From NCBI GenBank assembly GCA_935421135.1, contig OW285194.1, forward strand, positions 6,964,376-7,028,375: 64,000 bases of DNA, read 5' to 3'. The notes under the pieces are model-generated. The model did not search any database. It saw nothing but the letters and a program-made list of their open reading frames with translations, and was not told the DNA's origin. Shown here one piece after another: positions 11,958 through 24,689 of this stretch (positions within the stretch are counted from its first letter, which is position 1; every line of letters begins with the position of its first letter). The stretch is from Bugulina stolonifera. Lineage: Eukaryota; Bryozoa; Gymnolaemata; Cheilostomatida; Bugulidae. The translations under genes and the position numbers were made by a program.

Positions 11958-13066
11958 ATGAGATTTGTCAAGGTTATTGTTGTTGGATTGGCTATTGTTT
12001 CCGCTATCGCCTATGCTAAAGATGCTTGCTGTAAGTGTTAACAGGTTTTTGGCGCCATTAAATGCCTAGTAAGTTAAAGCATTAAGCTACACAGCAAAAT
12101 ATTAAATTAATCTACAATTTTGTAAAGTATGTATGCAGTATGCAGTATGTATGTAGAGGTTGAAAGTTTTAAAACATTTTGAAAGAACTTGTGATATTAA
12201 GCCACGGTTGGTATTTCCAGTTGAACGACAAGTTACATACATGTAAACTCACGAACTTTCACTTGTATGCTTTGCTCTCTGCACGGATATACACAACGTT
12301 GAAGTTGATATGACTTTCTATTCCTATATTTATGTAAGTGAATTTAACAAACAAACAATTCCGCTTTCTTTTTAGTTCCTACGAAGTGCAAAAGTAGCCA
12401 ATATCATCTGAACCCTTTCACTGGCACATGCATCAGGCAAGTCAAAGAAAGAAGGGATTACCAGTCAGCAAAAGCTTATTGTGAGCGTGCGGGTGAAAAG
12501 CTCGCTGTGTTTGACACACTGCAGTCCATCAACTTCTTTAAAGACCTCAGGAAAGTTCTACCAGGTAAAATGGCAAAACATTCGAAAAATATCGATTTAT
12601 GTACTGTAGACGAATTCAATGTACGAGAACAGTGCACAATACATAATATCCTAATGATTATATCACCACAGTAATATGCAGGGCAGAAATGTTTGCTGAA
12701 TGTTTTTTATGGCCCTTGTGTAGAGCATTGCAAGTATTTGTTGATGTTCATGGAGGACATTAATTGCCTTCTATTGGAACACGTGGAGGTGATAGTAATG
12801 CTTGAATAGTTTTTAATTTTATTGTCATAGAGTTTGCTCACGCCAAGAATGCAGGGTTTCTGTTTGGTGCCAGGAAGATCAATGGAGTCTGGAGACATGA
12901 TGGAAGAGTTACTGCCCCAATTACAAACCTGGACTGGGAGGTAAACTCACCCAGTGGGAATGGAAATTGTCTAATGATAAAAAGTCAAGCCACTAATTAC
13001 AAAGTAGAAGATGTTGAATGCTGCACAGCTGGGTTTTTCCTTTGTGAGGGCAATGGAATGATTTAA
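11958..13066 (+). CDS. small secreted single-CTLD protein (copy 2)
   Basis: Exons 11958-12030, 12376-12564 and 12831-13066 (stop 13064-13066) join in phase 1 to 165 residues. Signal peptide MRFVKVIVVGLAIVSAIAYA; the CTLD then has CKSSQYHLNPFTGTCIRQ, DYQSAKAYCERAGEKLAVFD, AKNAGFLFGARKINGVW, GNCLMIKSQATNYKV and GFFLCEG. The long loop reads WEVNSPSGNGNC, without EPN or QPD, so classical calcium-dependent sugar specificity is not predicted. It shares intron positions and exon lengths with the gene at 6500-7890. Donors gtaagt and gtaaaa, acceptors ttttag and catag. AATAAA at 13223-13228. The divergent pair probably arose by inverted duplication. Confidence 0.87.
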
Positions 13067-13222
13067 CTGAAATGCTAACACTAAAATATTGTCACATATT
13101 TCTTTATAGAGAGAAGTAACAATAGATTTAAACTGTTTATATGCATGTGATTTTGGTACAACATACATTTTATTTCATCAATATTCTGTACATATTTTCT
13201 GAACATTATGGAGCAAATTTGA

Positions 13223-13228
13223 AATAAA
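13223..13228 (+). terminator. poly(A) signal of CTLD copy 2
   Basis: AATAAA about 157 bp after the stop codon. Confidence 0.5.
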
Positions 13229-14370
13229 CTGGCTAAATGAACTAACAAATCCTATTTGCATGATTTTGTGAAGCAGCAATATTGCCCTTCAGATTTAAAA
13301 AAATCAATTAATATACATGTAGAGGATGAAAATGTTCAATGTGTTATAGCGCAGCTCTTATTGTAAAACCAAATATCACATTCAAAATGCTTTGAACAAA
13401 TATAAATCACTACAATAATTGTAAATGCCCATAAAATAGCATTGATACACGTACATGAGTTTGGAGATTACAGTTGTGGCATTCCATGCACATGTATATA
13501 ACAAAACTTCAACTGGATATCAGTTGTTAAGTTTAATGAGCTGGAACCGTAAGAGCATCTCTCAATTTTCAGGCACGGAATTTGGGAAGCTACTGGAAGT
13601 ATAGGTAGGTGTGTAAATGTAGTTGACGCACATCCAGTACTTTGGTATTTCTTCTCAGACACTAGATTTCATTAGCAATACATGTACTAGTATAACGAAA
13701 AATAAATTATTCACTCTAGACAGAATATAAAAATAGTTTTGAAAAAACTTTTAGAATGGAGCAACACTTGATCATTGATGTATACAATTTTAATGAATTA
13801 TTTTATGTGATCACCAGCTACTTATAGCTAACACATGAGTTTGTATAACTATGGATCTGGCAAACATACCGGCTGCATAAAATTAACCAAAACTAATGTC
13901 TATGTGAAGCAACAAATACTCTGTAATACAACAACTACATTGTATAACATTTATGTATACGATATATTCAAACATAAAATAGAATTTTAGTTTGATTATT
14001 GCCCTTACTTAATAGGCATACTCGGAAACTGTACTAGTTCATATAGCACTGGTCTAACTATCCGAATACAACTTCAGCGTTCAGGCGTGACTAGTGCTTG
14101 CTCTGAAGGGAAATTCCCTCGCTAAGTGAATATACTTTATATTATTATTGCCAGGCATGCCTTGCCTTGCGTTATAGCTAGCGCTATATTATTGAATAAA
14201 ATATATTGTTATTGCTGCAGATTGCTATTTATAAGCTTGCACGGTACAATATCCGAATACGCCTATTGTTAGTTTTTATGCAAGAATAGTCTAGCCAGGA
14301 GGGTAATATATGATGAGTGCACTAGTGCGCAGTTGGTTCAGTACACATATGCGGCTCATCGCCGAAGCTT
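13229..14370. other. intergenic, nothing recognised
   Basis: AT-rich with many stops. No exon-like segment or repeat beyond TACATGTA-type palindromes. Confidence 0.45.
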
Positions 14371-14509
14371 CATTTTTAAGGTTGCAGAGCTGGTGTAACG
14401 GTAGTGTGCTCTGTCCCCAGTACTGCAGTGTAGGTGATTGGATGCATTGGGTTAAAACCGTACAAATGTAATATACACGTAGTTAGGCTAACAACTTCTA
14501 TGAATGTGA

Positions 14510-14632
14510 AATCTGAGTTTCCCAATGCTCTAAATAGACTGATGGGTGAGAAAGAGACCAACTATAAAGTCAGAACTCAGGATTGTCATAACTACGAACT
14601 CTTCTTGTGTGAAGGAAGAGCTCGGTTCTGAA
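14510..14632 (+). pseudogene. decayed CTLD copy 3 (3' exon remnant)
   Basis: The frame ending TGA at about 14630-14632 reads SEFPNALN, then KETNYKVRTQDCHNYELFLCEGRARF, matching the end of the CTLD in both neighbouring genes (ATNYKVRSQDC...FFLCEGK). The middle of the exon (GVW...GDC part) is missing or scrambled, and the region just upstream has stops. No exon 1 or 2 was found before it. Most likely a truncated third copy; a terminal exon of an unseen gene is the alternative. Confidence 0.6.
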
Positions 14633-16362
14633 CAGATGAAAGTATTTCCAAATATTCCTATTTGACTTTCCTCACAAAAGTGTAATTAAAAAGAGGTTAC
14701 TTTTTGTTTAATATTTACTGTTCTGAATATAAATACCTGTACTGTTTAAGCATGACTGGTATTAAAGGCATAATACATCTTTTAGCAGAAATTAATGTGT
14801 TAGCTCTATGATGGTTACATTATTCTACACCTGTAGGATGTTTATCACGTTCGAAACATTTCATCCTCCCATTCTACTTTAACTAGTACATCATCACTGA
14901 TGCCTGTTGTACCACTCCTGTAGGAGTTAATACACAGTCAAACAATGTTAATAAAAACTAATAACGAAGTTGAAAGTATACGCCCCTAAAGACACATTAC
15001 AAACTAGCAGCACTGAGGCTACATAGTACAATGTATGTATATAGTAGACAAACTGCTGTTTCTAAAATGTTGATTGATTCACGTGCATGTTGCTGCATGG
15101 CGATTTGATAAATAAAAAATTATAATGTTATGTATTTGCAATGTTATGCATTAGACTAGATTGCGTTGAAATATTTATTTGAAACAGTTAGTATGCAGAT
15201 ACATGTACACATTACACATCATGTGGTCTAAGTGGTTGCTCTGACACAAGTGCATTATTAGAACTAACATTCTCTTGCTATCCACTAATATAATCGTACG
15301 AATGGTAATGTGCTGTGAACTGGAACTCTACTATGATGGTCGAATTATCTTTTGATATACCTCAAAGCGAAATGATGTATATACATGTACTTGCTGGGTG
15401 GTGAAAGTGATACAAGTAAAATGTGGGTCCACCAGTGTCAGCATACCGAAAACCCTTCCCATCGTCTGAATCAGCACTATGTACATTATTCTGGTCAGGT
15501 TTCAATTTTCAATTGTCTGCCTTACCGGTCTCTCATCCCCATGTAATAGCTCTCCATGTAGCAGGAAATAGACATCCCATGAAGTATCGATGTATACAGC
15601 TGCAGTTGCAGTATTCTAGTCATGAAATCACAAAATACATATGTACAAACTTTTTAGTGTGTTGTTTTCTGACCACAATGTACCTCTCGGAGATGGTCAT
15701 AGCTGTCACTTCATTGCCTCTTACCATTTCTCCTTATTAAACATACTGCTTCTTTTTACCACCGCCATTGTACATGTGGTAGACTACAATATACTGGATA
15801 ACAATCCACAAAATTACATTTTTAATCAAATCAAATCCAATTGGTGAGTGACATCTTTCTACACACTGTGATTATATTATACTGAAAAAAATTCTGTTGC
15901 AATCAGCCCAGTTTGACAGCAACTTAGTCACATGCACCATGAACTAGAATAATAATCTCTAACTTTTACTGATGAAACGTACAATGTACAGGTTAGTAGC
16001 ACATCATTGTATTTGTATCTACTCCTTTAATAAAAAATAAGTGTTTGATTTTAAATATAAAAGGTTGCTGCTCTTTTCAATTTGAATAAAAATAAGCCAA
16101 CTGTAAAAAACCCGTGATTCCTTTGTAGTAGCACAGAGAAACCAAGCAACATATTTTCATTATAATACTGCACAGAAACAAAATCCATAAAACCAATTAC
16201 ATGTACCATTATATGAAATTGAAAAGAAATTTTAAATTAAGAGAAGTGTGCTGAACTAAAGACGACAGCTCTAAATTTTGTTCCGTAACAGTTTGAACAA
16301 AACAACTCGTTTGTGAGAACTCAATTATTGTGATGGTGAGGACACAGTCATTGATTAAATGT
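14633..16362. other. intergenic, no supported gene
   Basis: The open frame at 15423-15740 is the longest here; it has no domain, splice or signal evidence and looks like chance. Otherwise AT-rich unique-looking sequence up to the 3' end of the minus-strand gene at 16363. Confidence 0.4.
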
Positions 16363-19300
16363 TTAGATATCCTGAACTGACAGTTTGTCTTTTACCACCA
16401 GCTCATCTTCAATTTCCACATCCTTGAATAGTTTGAATGCGGCTTGTACAAGGTGGGGTACACTGCAAGTATAGTATAGCTAAAGTGTATCAAAATAGTG
16501 GTACCAAAATCACTAATCATAGTTCTCAAATATGCAGTATTTTGTGCAAATTATTTAAACCATATTATTTAAAAGATGTTTTTCTTCGCTTGGTATTTGA
16601 TTGTGTTGTTATATTCAGGAACGAAAGGTTGAGAGATCAAAAAGATTGCACTAAACTTAATTTTGCAACTACTTGCAATTAATTTTGTTTTAATGAATAT
16701 TACACAATGTACATTCAGTAAATTGATGAATTAACTATATGTAGGAGAATATGTGCGACACTGTGCGACACTGTGCGACACTGTGCGACACTGTGCGACA
16801 ATGTGCGACACTGTGCGACACTGTGCGACACTGTGCGACACTGTGCGACACTGTGCGACACTGTGCGACATTGTGCGACACTGTGCGACACTGTGCGACA
16901 CTGTGCGACACTGTGCGACACTGTGCGACACTGTGCGACACTGTGCGCCACTGTGCGCCACTGTGCAACACTGTGCAACACTGTGCAACACTGTGCAACA
17001 CTGTGCAACACTGTGCAACACTGTGCAACACTGTGTACCACTGTGCAACACTGTGCAACACACTGTTTAATTGTTTAGAGTGCTACACATACATGTAGGT
17101 TTCATATATGTAGCCTATGATCAGATCTCCATTCAAAATATGGTGACCTACAAAGTATATTGCTTCTTCCATGTCTAGATTATGTCAAACTATGTTGTTG
17201 AAGTACAATATTTTTCTGATAGCAATAAAAATACTGGGGACAGAATTAGCATCACCAACTACATGTACGACTGTTAGTGCTGTGCATACATGTATGACTC
17301 ACTATACCTGACAAGTTCCAGATTTGCCATAGCGTTAATCAAAGCTGACAGCCCCTCCTTGTCTATGCTCTGTATATTCTCAGCAAGTATGGTGAAGAAA
17401 GTCTCAGCATCGTGTTTTGATATAAACGCTAATGAATAGAGAAGCTCACCATCTATGCCGTCAGAACTGCAAAATCAAACATACATGTACTAAAACCGAG
17501 ACAAGAGAAATGAAATATCCAAGCTAGCCTGCACATGAAATTTAATATAATATTACATTATAGTGCAACATATTACAGCCAGCTTATTGCAATCAAGCCA
17601 TTTCTCCTAAAAACATGGTCGCTTATTGAAGATGAATATTCCATGCCTTTTGATATATTTATTGAGATTACGTGTTGCTAGCCAGCTGCTGACTTGCACG
17701 GTTGACCAGGCTCTGCATGGAGGATCAGTTGTTACACATTCCGAAGTCTGGAATGGAATGTTGGTTAGAGCTACTGTAATGTCATCTGCAATAAAGTAAT
17801 TCCAGTTTTTCTACATAGCTGTATTCTTTGGTATTAAAAAATGAAATTAAAAAGATCTATGACCTCACTCTGTATACAATTATCTTTATCATATATCCCA
17901 ACACTTTAATTTCCAACTCACAAATATTTAGAATATGCATTCAAGTCAAATGACCATATGACACTCACTTCGAAACTTCTTCTTTTGATTTCTCTTCCCA
18001 GCTCGAGTCTGCTTTTTAGTACCTTTACCAGTTAATTCGACACTCGAGCACTTTTTTCTAATCAAATTGGAAAAGAAAGAATCTGGTAAATTTCGTAGAA
18101 TACTCTTCTGGCTGCAGGCCTGAGTAATGGTACCCAAACACTTGTTCAATAACGTCTGCTTTTTTAAACCTTTTGCTTTATGAGCGTCATCGGCACATTT
18201 CAATGCGTCCAGCAGTAGGTGTATGCCAATACCATCTATGAGTTCACACTTTGAAATATCCAACGCAAGCGTCTTAAAAAATTTCAAAGAGTTGTCAAAC
18301 ATAGGATACAGAATCTTCACATCTATTAAAGCTAAATCTGTGAGAGAATCACCAGCCCATTTCCTAAGATTCAACTGGACAGGTTGGGAGATTTCTTTTA
18401 AAGCGCTTCTTTCAAGCTTCATCAATGTCATATAACAAATAGTTTTGATGTCAAAATCACGAGCCCCTTCGCTAATGCGAAAAAGTCGTTTTGATCCTTC
18501 ATTGCTGAGAACGAATTGCTGTACCACCTCATTTTTGTAGATAAAATGGTGCAAAATAACAAGCATAGTTCGACCCAATAATGAGAGAGCTACTGGTACT
18601 GGCTCAGAGAGATGTTTAAACCAGCAGTTTAAAACTGTAGGATTCGTCAACTGTTCAAGAATAAATTCAACGAAAATTAAGGACATGCTGTACAACTTGA
18701 CTTTATCGTCACACCACTCGACATATTCTGCAACAGTCTGAAATCCTTGGTTTATGTTTATCAGAACTGCAGAATAATGTGATCTATAAAAACCAGTATT
18801 ATTCTTTGCCACATTTAGAACAGTTGCATATAGAGCCACGAGAAACTTGGACAGCTTGTTGTCATGAGACGTAAAATCTGTGATGACCTGGTTAAGTATT
18901 CCAGAAAGTTTGGTCTCTGTCTTTTGGGCGAGGGTGGCTGACATAATCTTTCTTATTGTACTGAAACACACAAAGTACAAATGTATGTTGACAACGCCAA
19001 TTTAAATGCTGATGCTGCAACATCAAATTTCATTTTGCAATACAGACCTTTTTGGTACGGTAGCACTAGTATGGCAACAACATACTGGTATGACCTGAAA
19101 TGCAGCAACCTTACCTGATTATCCATATGCCAGCAATTTGAACTGTAAACAATACTGTGTGATCAAGGAGTGGGGAAGGTTTGCTGACCTCAAGATTATA
19201 TCATCAGTTCACAGTAATATTCTCATAGTACCATGATAATACAGCAGTCTAATAGCAATAATGGTGGCAAATCTTGGTTTTCAATAGTACAACATAAACC

Positions 19301-21120
19301 GCGTAGTTCGAGTAAGACTGGTTGCTGTGCAAAATCCATGTCAAATTGTAGGGAGGATCAGTGTGATGCACAAAATTACCACAAGGCTTGATACACGGCG
19401 CTATGCATGCTAGGAAATAAGAGTAGAGGTAATGGAGCCTCTGGGAAACGGAACTCCCAAAGAAGAAATATATAGAATTTAGCAAACGGTACAGGGACAC
19501 TAAGAAATAACCTATCTTTAGCTGCAGTAACTTCTAGGACAGACTTTGTGTGTTAGTAAGTAGTTATCTATAACTGTGCTACATTAATTTACTACTTATA
19601 ATTTTTTACTGATTATAGAATTAGAAATCTTCTAAAATTATAGCTAAGTAAAGATAAAATTGCACGTACACCATGATATACTGTACTATATCTACGTATT
19701 ATGTAAGTATTAGCAGCAGGGTAGACCAGTGTCTTACCTAAAGGTAGCATAGTACAGTCTTGGAAAGTTCAAATGTTCATCAATAGAAGTAGTCACTGCT
19801 GTCTCCACAGCTCTGGAGAACATGTTTATCTGTTCACTTTTATTCTTCTTGCAGAATGTTGATGAGCTAGTTTCATGCACAAGAACATAAACATGCTGGC
19901 AGCCAACTAATATTCCCATAAACCATCTGCATCTAGAGAATATGTCTCCAGAAAATATCCTGATTTGGGAGACATAAATTTCAAATGTTCTCAACGCAAC
20001 GTAGAAGTAATATTCAGAAATCATGCTAGTAGCATTCCTATTGAGGAGGAAGACATATTGAAATGAAAATATCATTGTTTGCAGGTATCTATAGTGAGGG
20101 ATAGCTTCAGGCCCAACGCATCTCAGTAGCCACTTGCTTGGAGCATCGTTTAACTTTGGAAGCAGCATAGCGAGTAGTTTTTCATAGTCTCTTCGAGTGA
20201 GTTTCCCATCTGAACTTGTGCACGCTAAGAAAATTAGAATCTCACAGGATATTGAGAGGTTTTCGAGAGAATACTTTGACCATTTAGTATTCCAGCTACC
20301 TGGTCTCCTGTCCATTAGCTCATTGAATAAAGTTCTGTGATAGCTATCGATCATACCCATCCATCCTTGACGGATTAAAGACCTAAGCAGAGATGTCTTA
20401 GTGGCTCCTGACAATGGGTCCATATTATTTAGCTCGACCCAATTCTCTGAGTTTTCATCGTCTATTAACTGAAGATTAAGAGTCTGGAAAGGATTCCGAT
20501 CATCATCCAGTATGGCAATTTTCAGAAGCCTAACAATGAAGCGGATTCATTGAATAAAATAGTTCATCTATGATTTCAACATCTCTCTCTGTTTACCAAA
20601 AGATTAGAACAAATTTGTTGACCAAAACAAGGTGCTTCCAAAGTATAGCTGAAGTTATTGTCGTTGTGGGAACATTTTTCATGCACATTCAAAAAATAAA
20701 TTGACACATTGGAATACTTTTAGCCAACTAAAATAGTAAACCAGTATTTAATTATAGTTCTATTTTACACGAGTGTTGTACAATATGGGTTGTATTAGCA
20801 CTGTGTGCTTTCTTTACTCACCTGAAATGTTGAGAATATCTCATAGATCTGGCTACTAGCTTAGATGGGTCTGTAGCACACAATTCTTGTACAATCTTAT
20901 CAATGTCTTTAAGCAGCTCTGATTGATTGCCGGCTGCAAAGTTCGAGAGAGATCGGTTGAAAAACCTCTGGGACAGTTTTTTTGTCATTTTCGAATTATT
21001 TGTTTTAGCGTTTTCTGTCAAGTCGAGTGTATTACCATCCTGTTTAGTTGCAAGGCTCTTCCAATCATTTTTGGTTGATATTGAATTCTCTGAGAATTCA
21101 TCTTCATTTAACTCATCCAT
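16363..21120 (-). CDS. unrecognised multi-exon gene, about 800-residue helical, probably intracellular protein
   Basis: Minus-strand exons: 20822-21120 (ATG 21118-21120), 19738-20529, 17969-18960, about 17672-17785, 17308-17466 and 16363-16462 (stop 16363-16365). Junctions 1-2, 2-3 and 5-6 are phase 2 and 3-4 is phase 1; all keep the frame with good GT-AG sites. The exon 4 to 5 junction does not fit: exon 4 with donor gtaatc ends in phase 1 but exon 5 is open only in phase 2. A weaker donor (gtcaac, exon 4 = 17707-17785) would fix it, or a mini-exon was missed. There is no signal peptide. The N-terminus is acidic and Ser/Thr-rich; the central part is rich in Leu helices of ARM/HEAT flavour (PVALSLLGRTMLVILHHFIY); exon 3 ends in a basic Lys/Arg cluster (KKQTRAGKRNQKKK) that could be a nuclear signal. 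I recognise no family. The last intron holds the 10-bp minisatellite. Confidence 0.75.
16751..17060. repeat. 10-bp minisatellite, 31 units, in an intron
   Basis: Units CTGTGCGACA in exact 10-bp register with no indels: the first 19 are CGACA type (three carry one changed base), then two CGCCA, then ten mainly CAACA, one of them CTGTGTACCA. Because 10 is not a multiple of 3 and the unit has no stop, all six frames are open, giving false open frames of about 100-115 codons. It lies in the last intron of the minus-strand gene (16463-17307). Confidence 0.97.
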
Positions 21121-22273
21121 GGCTAAGAACTCCTGAATTTGTGGTTTATAATTAGTTATTTATTGAAAGCTAAACAATTCTTTAATATCTCTTTAAGAAG
21201 CCGCTTGGCATGTCCAATAGAACTTTAAGCCTCTCTTAGATTAAGCTTCTAGGTTTAAAATGACTTCTATCAAAGATTCTATGGTACATGTAGCACGGAT
21301 TTTGAAGCCAACCAGCTACACCAGCATAACTCTTTCCTAGAATTGTGCACCAGCAGTTTCTTCGTCTACTATAATAGAACAGCAGGTCTCACATGTGTCT
21401 GCTATTTCCCAAACTAGTTGAAATACACTATTAGAGTTACTGAAGTTCACACTTTGTACTGCAGGCTTAATTACCATATAAAGCTGTTGTGGCTACTGTG
21501 TAAGATATCCAGTAAACAGTAGTTCCACAGCTTTTATTTTTTAGTCCATTTATAGAGTAATTCTATTCATGTGTTGTAATGAGGCTGCTTAATGGTTTCG
21601 CAATGTAACCAACTGAGCAGCAATGACTGGTCAATTCACTGGTAGTACGTTGTAAGTGTCGACGAATGTAAATGAATTCCTGTTGTTTATGATGAAGATA
21701 CATTACATGTACATGTACATATATTTCAAAAGCTTGAAAACAGTTAAAACAAATAATTTCTGCTGACAAGGAGGTACGTGTATATAAATCTTACTATGCA
21801 TTACAGTGTTATTTACATGTACATTTATAGCATCATTTTTAGTCTTTTGCATAACCTTGCATGAGCAAAGGATGTGCTAACACCATTAATTTGGTTCCAT
21901 TGTAGTATTTGTTTGCTAGTAAGGCCTGACACTATTATTTTTTATCTAGAGACATCAGTGTGCAGTTATTTTCCATGCCTGTTACAATTCATTTTAATTA
22001 CCTGCACCTTTATGATGATTTGTAACAAATAGGGAAAATAACTCCATATCAGTCCGTGTAAAAAATAAAAAAATCATATTTTTTGTGCATGTACATGTAG
22101 ATCAGCAAATCCCAAGCATTGTAAAGTACACAAAATGATGAAAGTTGACCAAAGACAAAATGCATTATTTTTATGATTAGCTGAAAGACTATGAGGCCAT
22201 CACGGATAAAGCTGGGTAATCTATTGAATATCCAAACATTCATTTATGTCCAGCAAAAGACGATGATCAACCA
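21121..22273. other. upstream region of the 16-21 kb gene, no gene seen
   Basis: Contains a small imperfect hairpin at about 21480-21538 (AAAGCTGTTGTGGCTACTGTG pairing with AACAGTAGTTCCACAGCTTT) and several TACATGTA palindromes near 21700-21830. No TATA box was identified with confidence. Confidence 0.4.
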
Positions 22274-22650
22274 CATAGCATTTGCTGGACGTTAATATAA
22301 TTTATAATTGTGTTTAGTGCTTACACTTACATGTAGATGTACATTGTGCTGTATGCATAGGTGTAGAAACAGTCATATACATTTAGACGATACTCTTCAT
22401 AATATAATAATATTGTACAAGAATCTCATAATCATAATAACAATATACTGTGTAATCATAATGTGATTACATAGTATATTATTATTATGATTATGAGATT
22501 CTTGTACAATATTATTACAAATGTATATTATGAAGAGTATCATCTAAATGTATATGACTGTTTCTACACCTATGCATACAGCACAATGTACATGTAAGTG
22601 TAAGCACTAAACACAATTATAAATTATAATAACGTCCAGCAAATGCTATG
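22274..22650. mobile_element. long palindromic MITE-like element
   Basis: About 377 bp that folds back on itself almost completely: left arm 22274-22456 and right arm 22461-22650 with a loop of a few bases. Ends are CATAGCATTTGCTGGACGTT and its reverse complement. No coding capacity. A few small differences between arms imply some age. The target-site duplication is not clear. Confidence 0.85.
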
Positions 22651-22722
22651 CTATAAAAATATTATACTAAAATCATTATTTTTGCCTAAAATGACTGAAG
22701 AATGTAAATCCATTAAAGTTTT

Positions 22723-23060
22723 ACATGCTGTCTCTGTGTGGTATTACTGCTGTCTCTGTGTGGTATTACATGCTGTCTCTGTGTGGTATTACTGCTGTCT
22801 CTGTGTGGTATTACTGCTGTCTCTGTGTGGTATTACTGCTGTCTCTGTGGTGTCTACATGCTGTCTCTGTGTGGTATTACTGCTGTCTCTGTGTGGTATT
22901 ACTGCTGTCTCTGTGGTGTCTACATGCTGTCTCTGTGTGGTATTGCTGCTGTCTCTGTGTGGTATTACTGCTGTCTCTGTGTGGTATTACTGCTGTCTCT
23001 GTGTGGTATTACTGCTGTCTCTGTGTGGTGTCTACACGCTGTCTCTGTGTGGTATTACTG
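22723..23060. repeat. 22-bp minisatellite, about 15 units
   Basis: Unit CTGCTGTCTCTGTGTGGTAT plus TA, with variants in which GTGTGGTATTACTG is replaced by GTGGTGTCTACATG (three places). It begins 70 bp after the palindromic element. All + frames are open because the unit lacks stops; these open frames are not genes. Confidence 0.95.
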
Positions 23061-24683
23061 CACGGGTTATAGACAGTGTAGTTCATTATTGTCACCTTCA
23101 ATGCTACTCTTATCCTTTCTAATCATGTGGAACTTCCATAGCAATTTTATTTAGCGACCAAATCTTCATTTTTCCTTTTCTCTGTTAGATGAAATGAAAT
23201 TATTTAAGGAAATTTGCAATTAACTGAAGTTGTCTGCTCTCGATAATATCACCATTCAAGAGAGCACAACTTCAGTTCGAAATTTTTCAGTAGAGTAATT
23301 GTAATTACAGTCGTGCTAAGCTATGCAGACATATGGAGACTCCATGCTGTTACTTGGATATGGACTAGGGAAAAGGATGTGACAACTCCCCATCATATTT
23401 GACTGTTTGGCTTCATGAGGAGAAATGAATAAATCCATGGGGAGATGATTATGAGATATATTGTCTACAATTTTATGCCCCCTTTGCTGCTTTGACTCAA
23501 ACATACACCCAAATAATCTAATATCATTGTTTCTATATTACGTTCTTTGAATCAGCAATATGAACCTATAATTAATTGTTTACTAGTCACATGTTGCCCT
23601 TATTTTAATTTTAATATTTGACTGCATAGTGATGTATCAGACAATATTAAATGTTTTGGAATATTGGTAACATGAAGAGAGTGATCAAGGGAAAAATCTT
23701 CGCATGTAGTTGGGCTTATAATTATAATGGTCTTATGTCATTGGACAACTTGTCACAATGGATTTCCCAAGGTAAGACAACTACCTATAATTGCATTGCC
23801 TATGTATTATTAATGCAAATCTATAGGGCCACTAGTGGATTTGCAGTTGAGTCATTTCCACAGAGCAGTCCAAGTCATTATAATACGCAGTTCATGATAA
23901 TATGTGGTGGTATACATGTATACAACATGCACTGATGTTTGATAATTGTAATTTTTCATTACCTGTGTATTATTTTATTATATTTTATTTAAAATATTTT
24001 CTTCAAAACACTGTACACACTTGCGAGATATTTTTTGATGCTTATTTTAGGTGCTAAGTCGAAATATTAAAATCAGAGGTGATTATAATTGAGTCATGAG
24101 TACTCAGAAAATCTTCTCTTATTGAACATTTAAATTCCAATTACCTAAACTGCATTATGTTGTCGTATCTATGGTCTCGTGCTAGGCAAGATTATACACG
24201 TAGCCCATGACCTGTATAGCACCATTCTCTACCTGTTGCAATGTTTACATGTACATGTAGGAAAAGTACAGGTAAATGTGCCTCACTACCTGATTTCAAT
24301 TCCCTGCTAACTTGCTTGCTACCACACCACTATTGGTAATCACTTGCGATTATTACCCCTTTTGAACTTCACCAAACATCTCCCATTTTTCTGTAGGGTA
24401 GCTGCTGAAAGAACGTGTTTTATTTGGAGCTCATAGAGGTTAGTATGAATTTCCTGCAGCAAATCTCGCATCCAATGAGGGAGCGATAAGTTGCACAGGG
24501 GCATTAGAAAGTCTAATGCTGTTCCTATAACCAACAATGACTTTTTAAAGGAATTAAATCAGGAGTCCCAAATGAAAGTGGAGAGCTCTAGCCACTCGGT
24601 CATGGTTGCTCCATGCTTGCTCAACGGTGCAGTTTCCAATGATGGAATGGCAAGATAGCACGACTTGAAAGTCAGACAATTAC
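23061..24683. other. no confident gene; hairpin repeat and orphan exon-like pieces
   Basis: A hairpin lies at 23223-23279 (listed separately). At about 23651-23935 (+) an open stretch ends in a good donor (CCCAAG|GTAAGA at about 23770) and a second open piece about 23844-23911 follows a TTTGCAG acceptor in matching phase 1 and ends at a GGTG|GTATAC-like donor; no domain is recognised. At 24340-24537 (-) an open frame (HVLSAATLQKNGRCLVKF) shares TTTCAGCAGCTACC...GGGAGATGTTT with 52428-52455, so it is probably part of a dispersed repeat. Confidence 0.35.
23223..23279. repeat. short hairpin of the GTTGTGCTCTC family
   Basis: AACTGAAGTTGTCTGCTCTCG pairs with AGAGAGCACAACTTCAGTT across about 20 bp. 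Related half-copies occur near 27568-27612, 39768-39790 and 51027-51068, so it is a small dispersed repeat. Confidence 0.6.
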
Positions 24684-24689
24684 TTTATT
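24684..24689 (-). terminator. poly(A) signal of TSP1 gene A
   Basis: AATAAA on the minus strand about 205 bp beyond the stop. The flanking 3' UTR motif TTTGTGGCAACAG-like is shared with genes B and E. Confidence 0.55.

Noticed and set aside
16715..17098. Six overlapping open frames of 101-115 codons (Cys/His/Thr repeats)
   Set aside because: They are all readings of the 10-bp minisatellite, whose unit has no stop in any frame, and it lies inside an intron.
22643..23154. Open frames of 115-159 codons rich in CLCVVLL repeats
   Set aside because: By-product of the 22-bp minisatellite; all three + frames are open, with no splice or start support.
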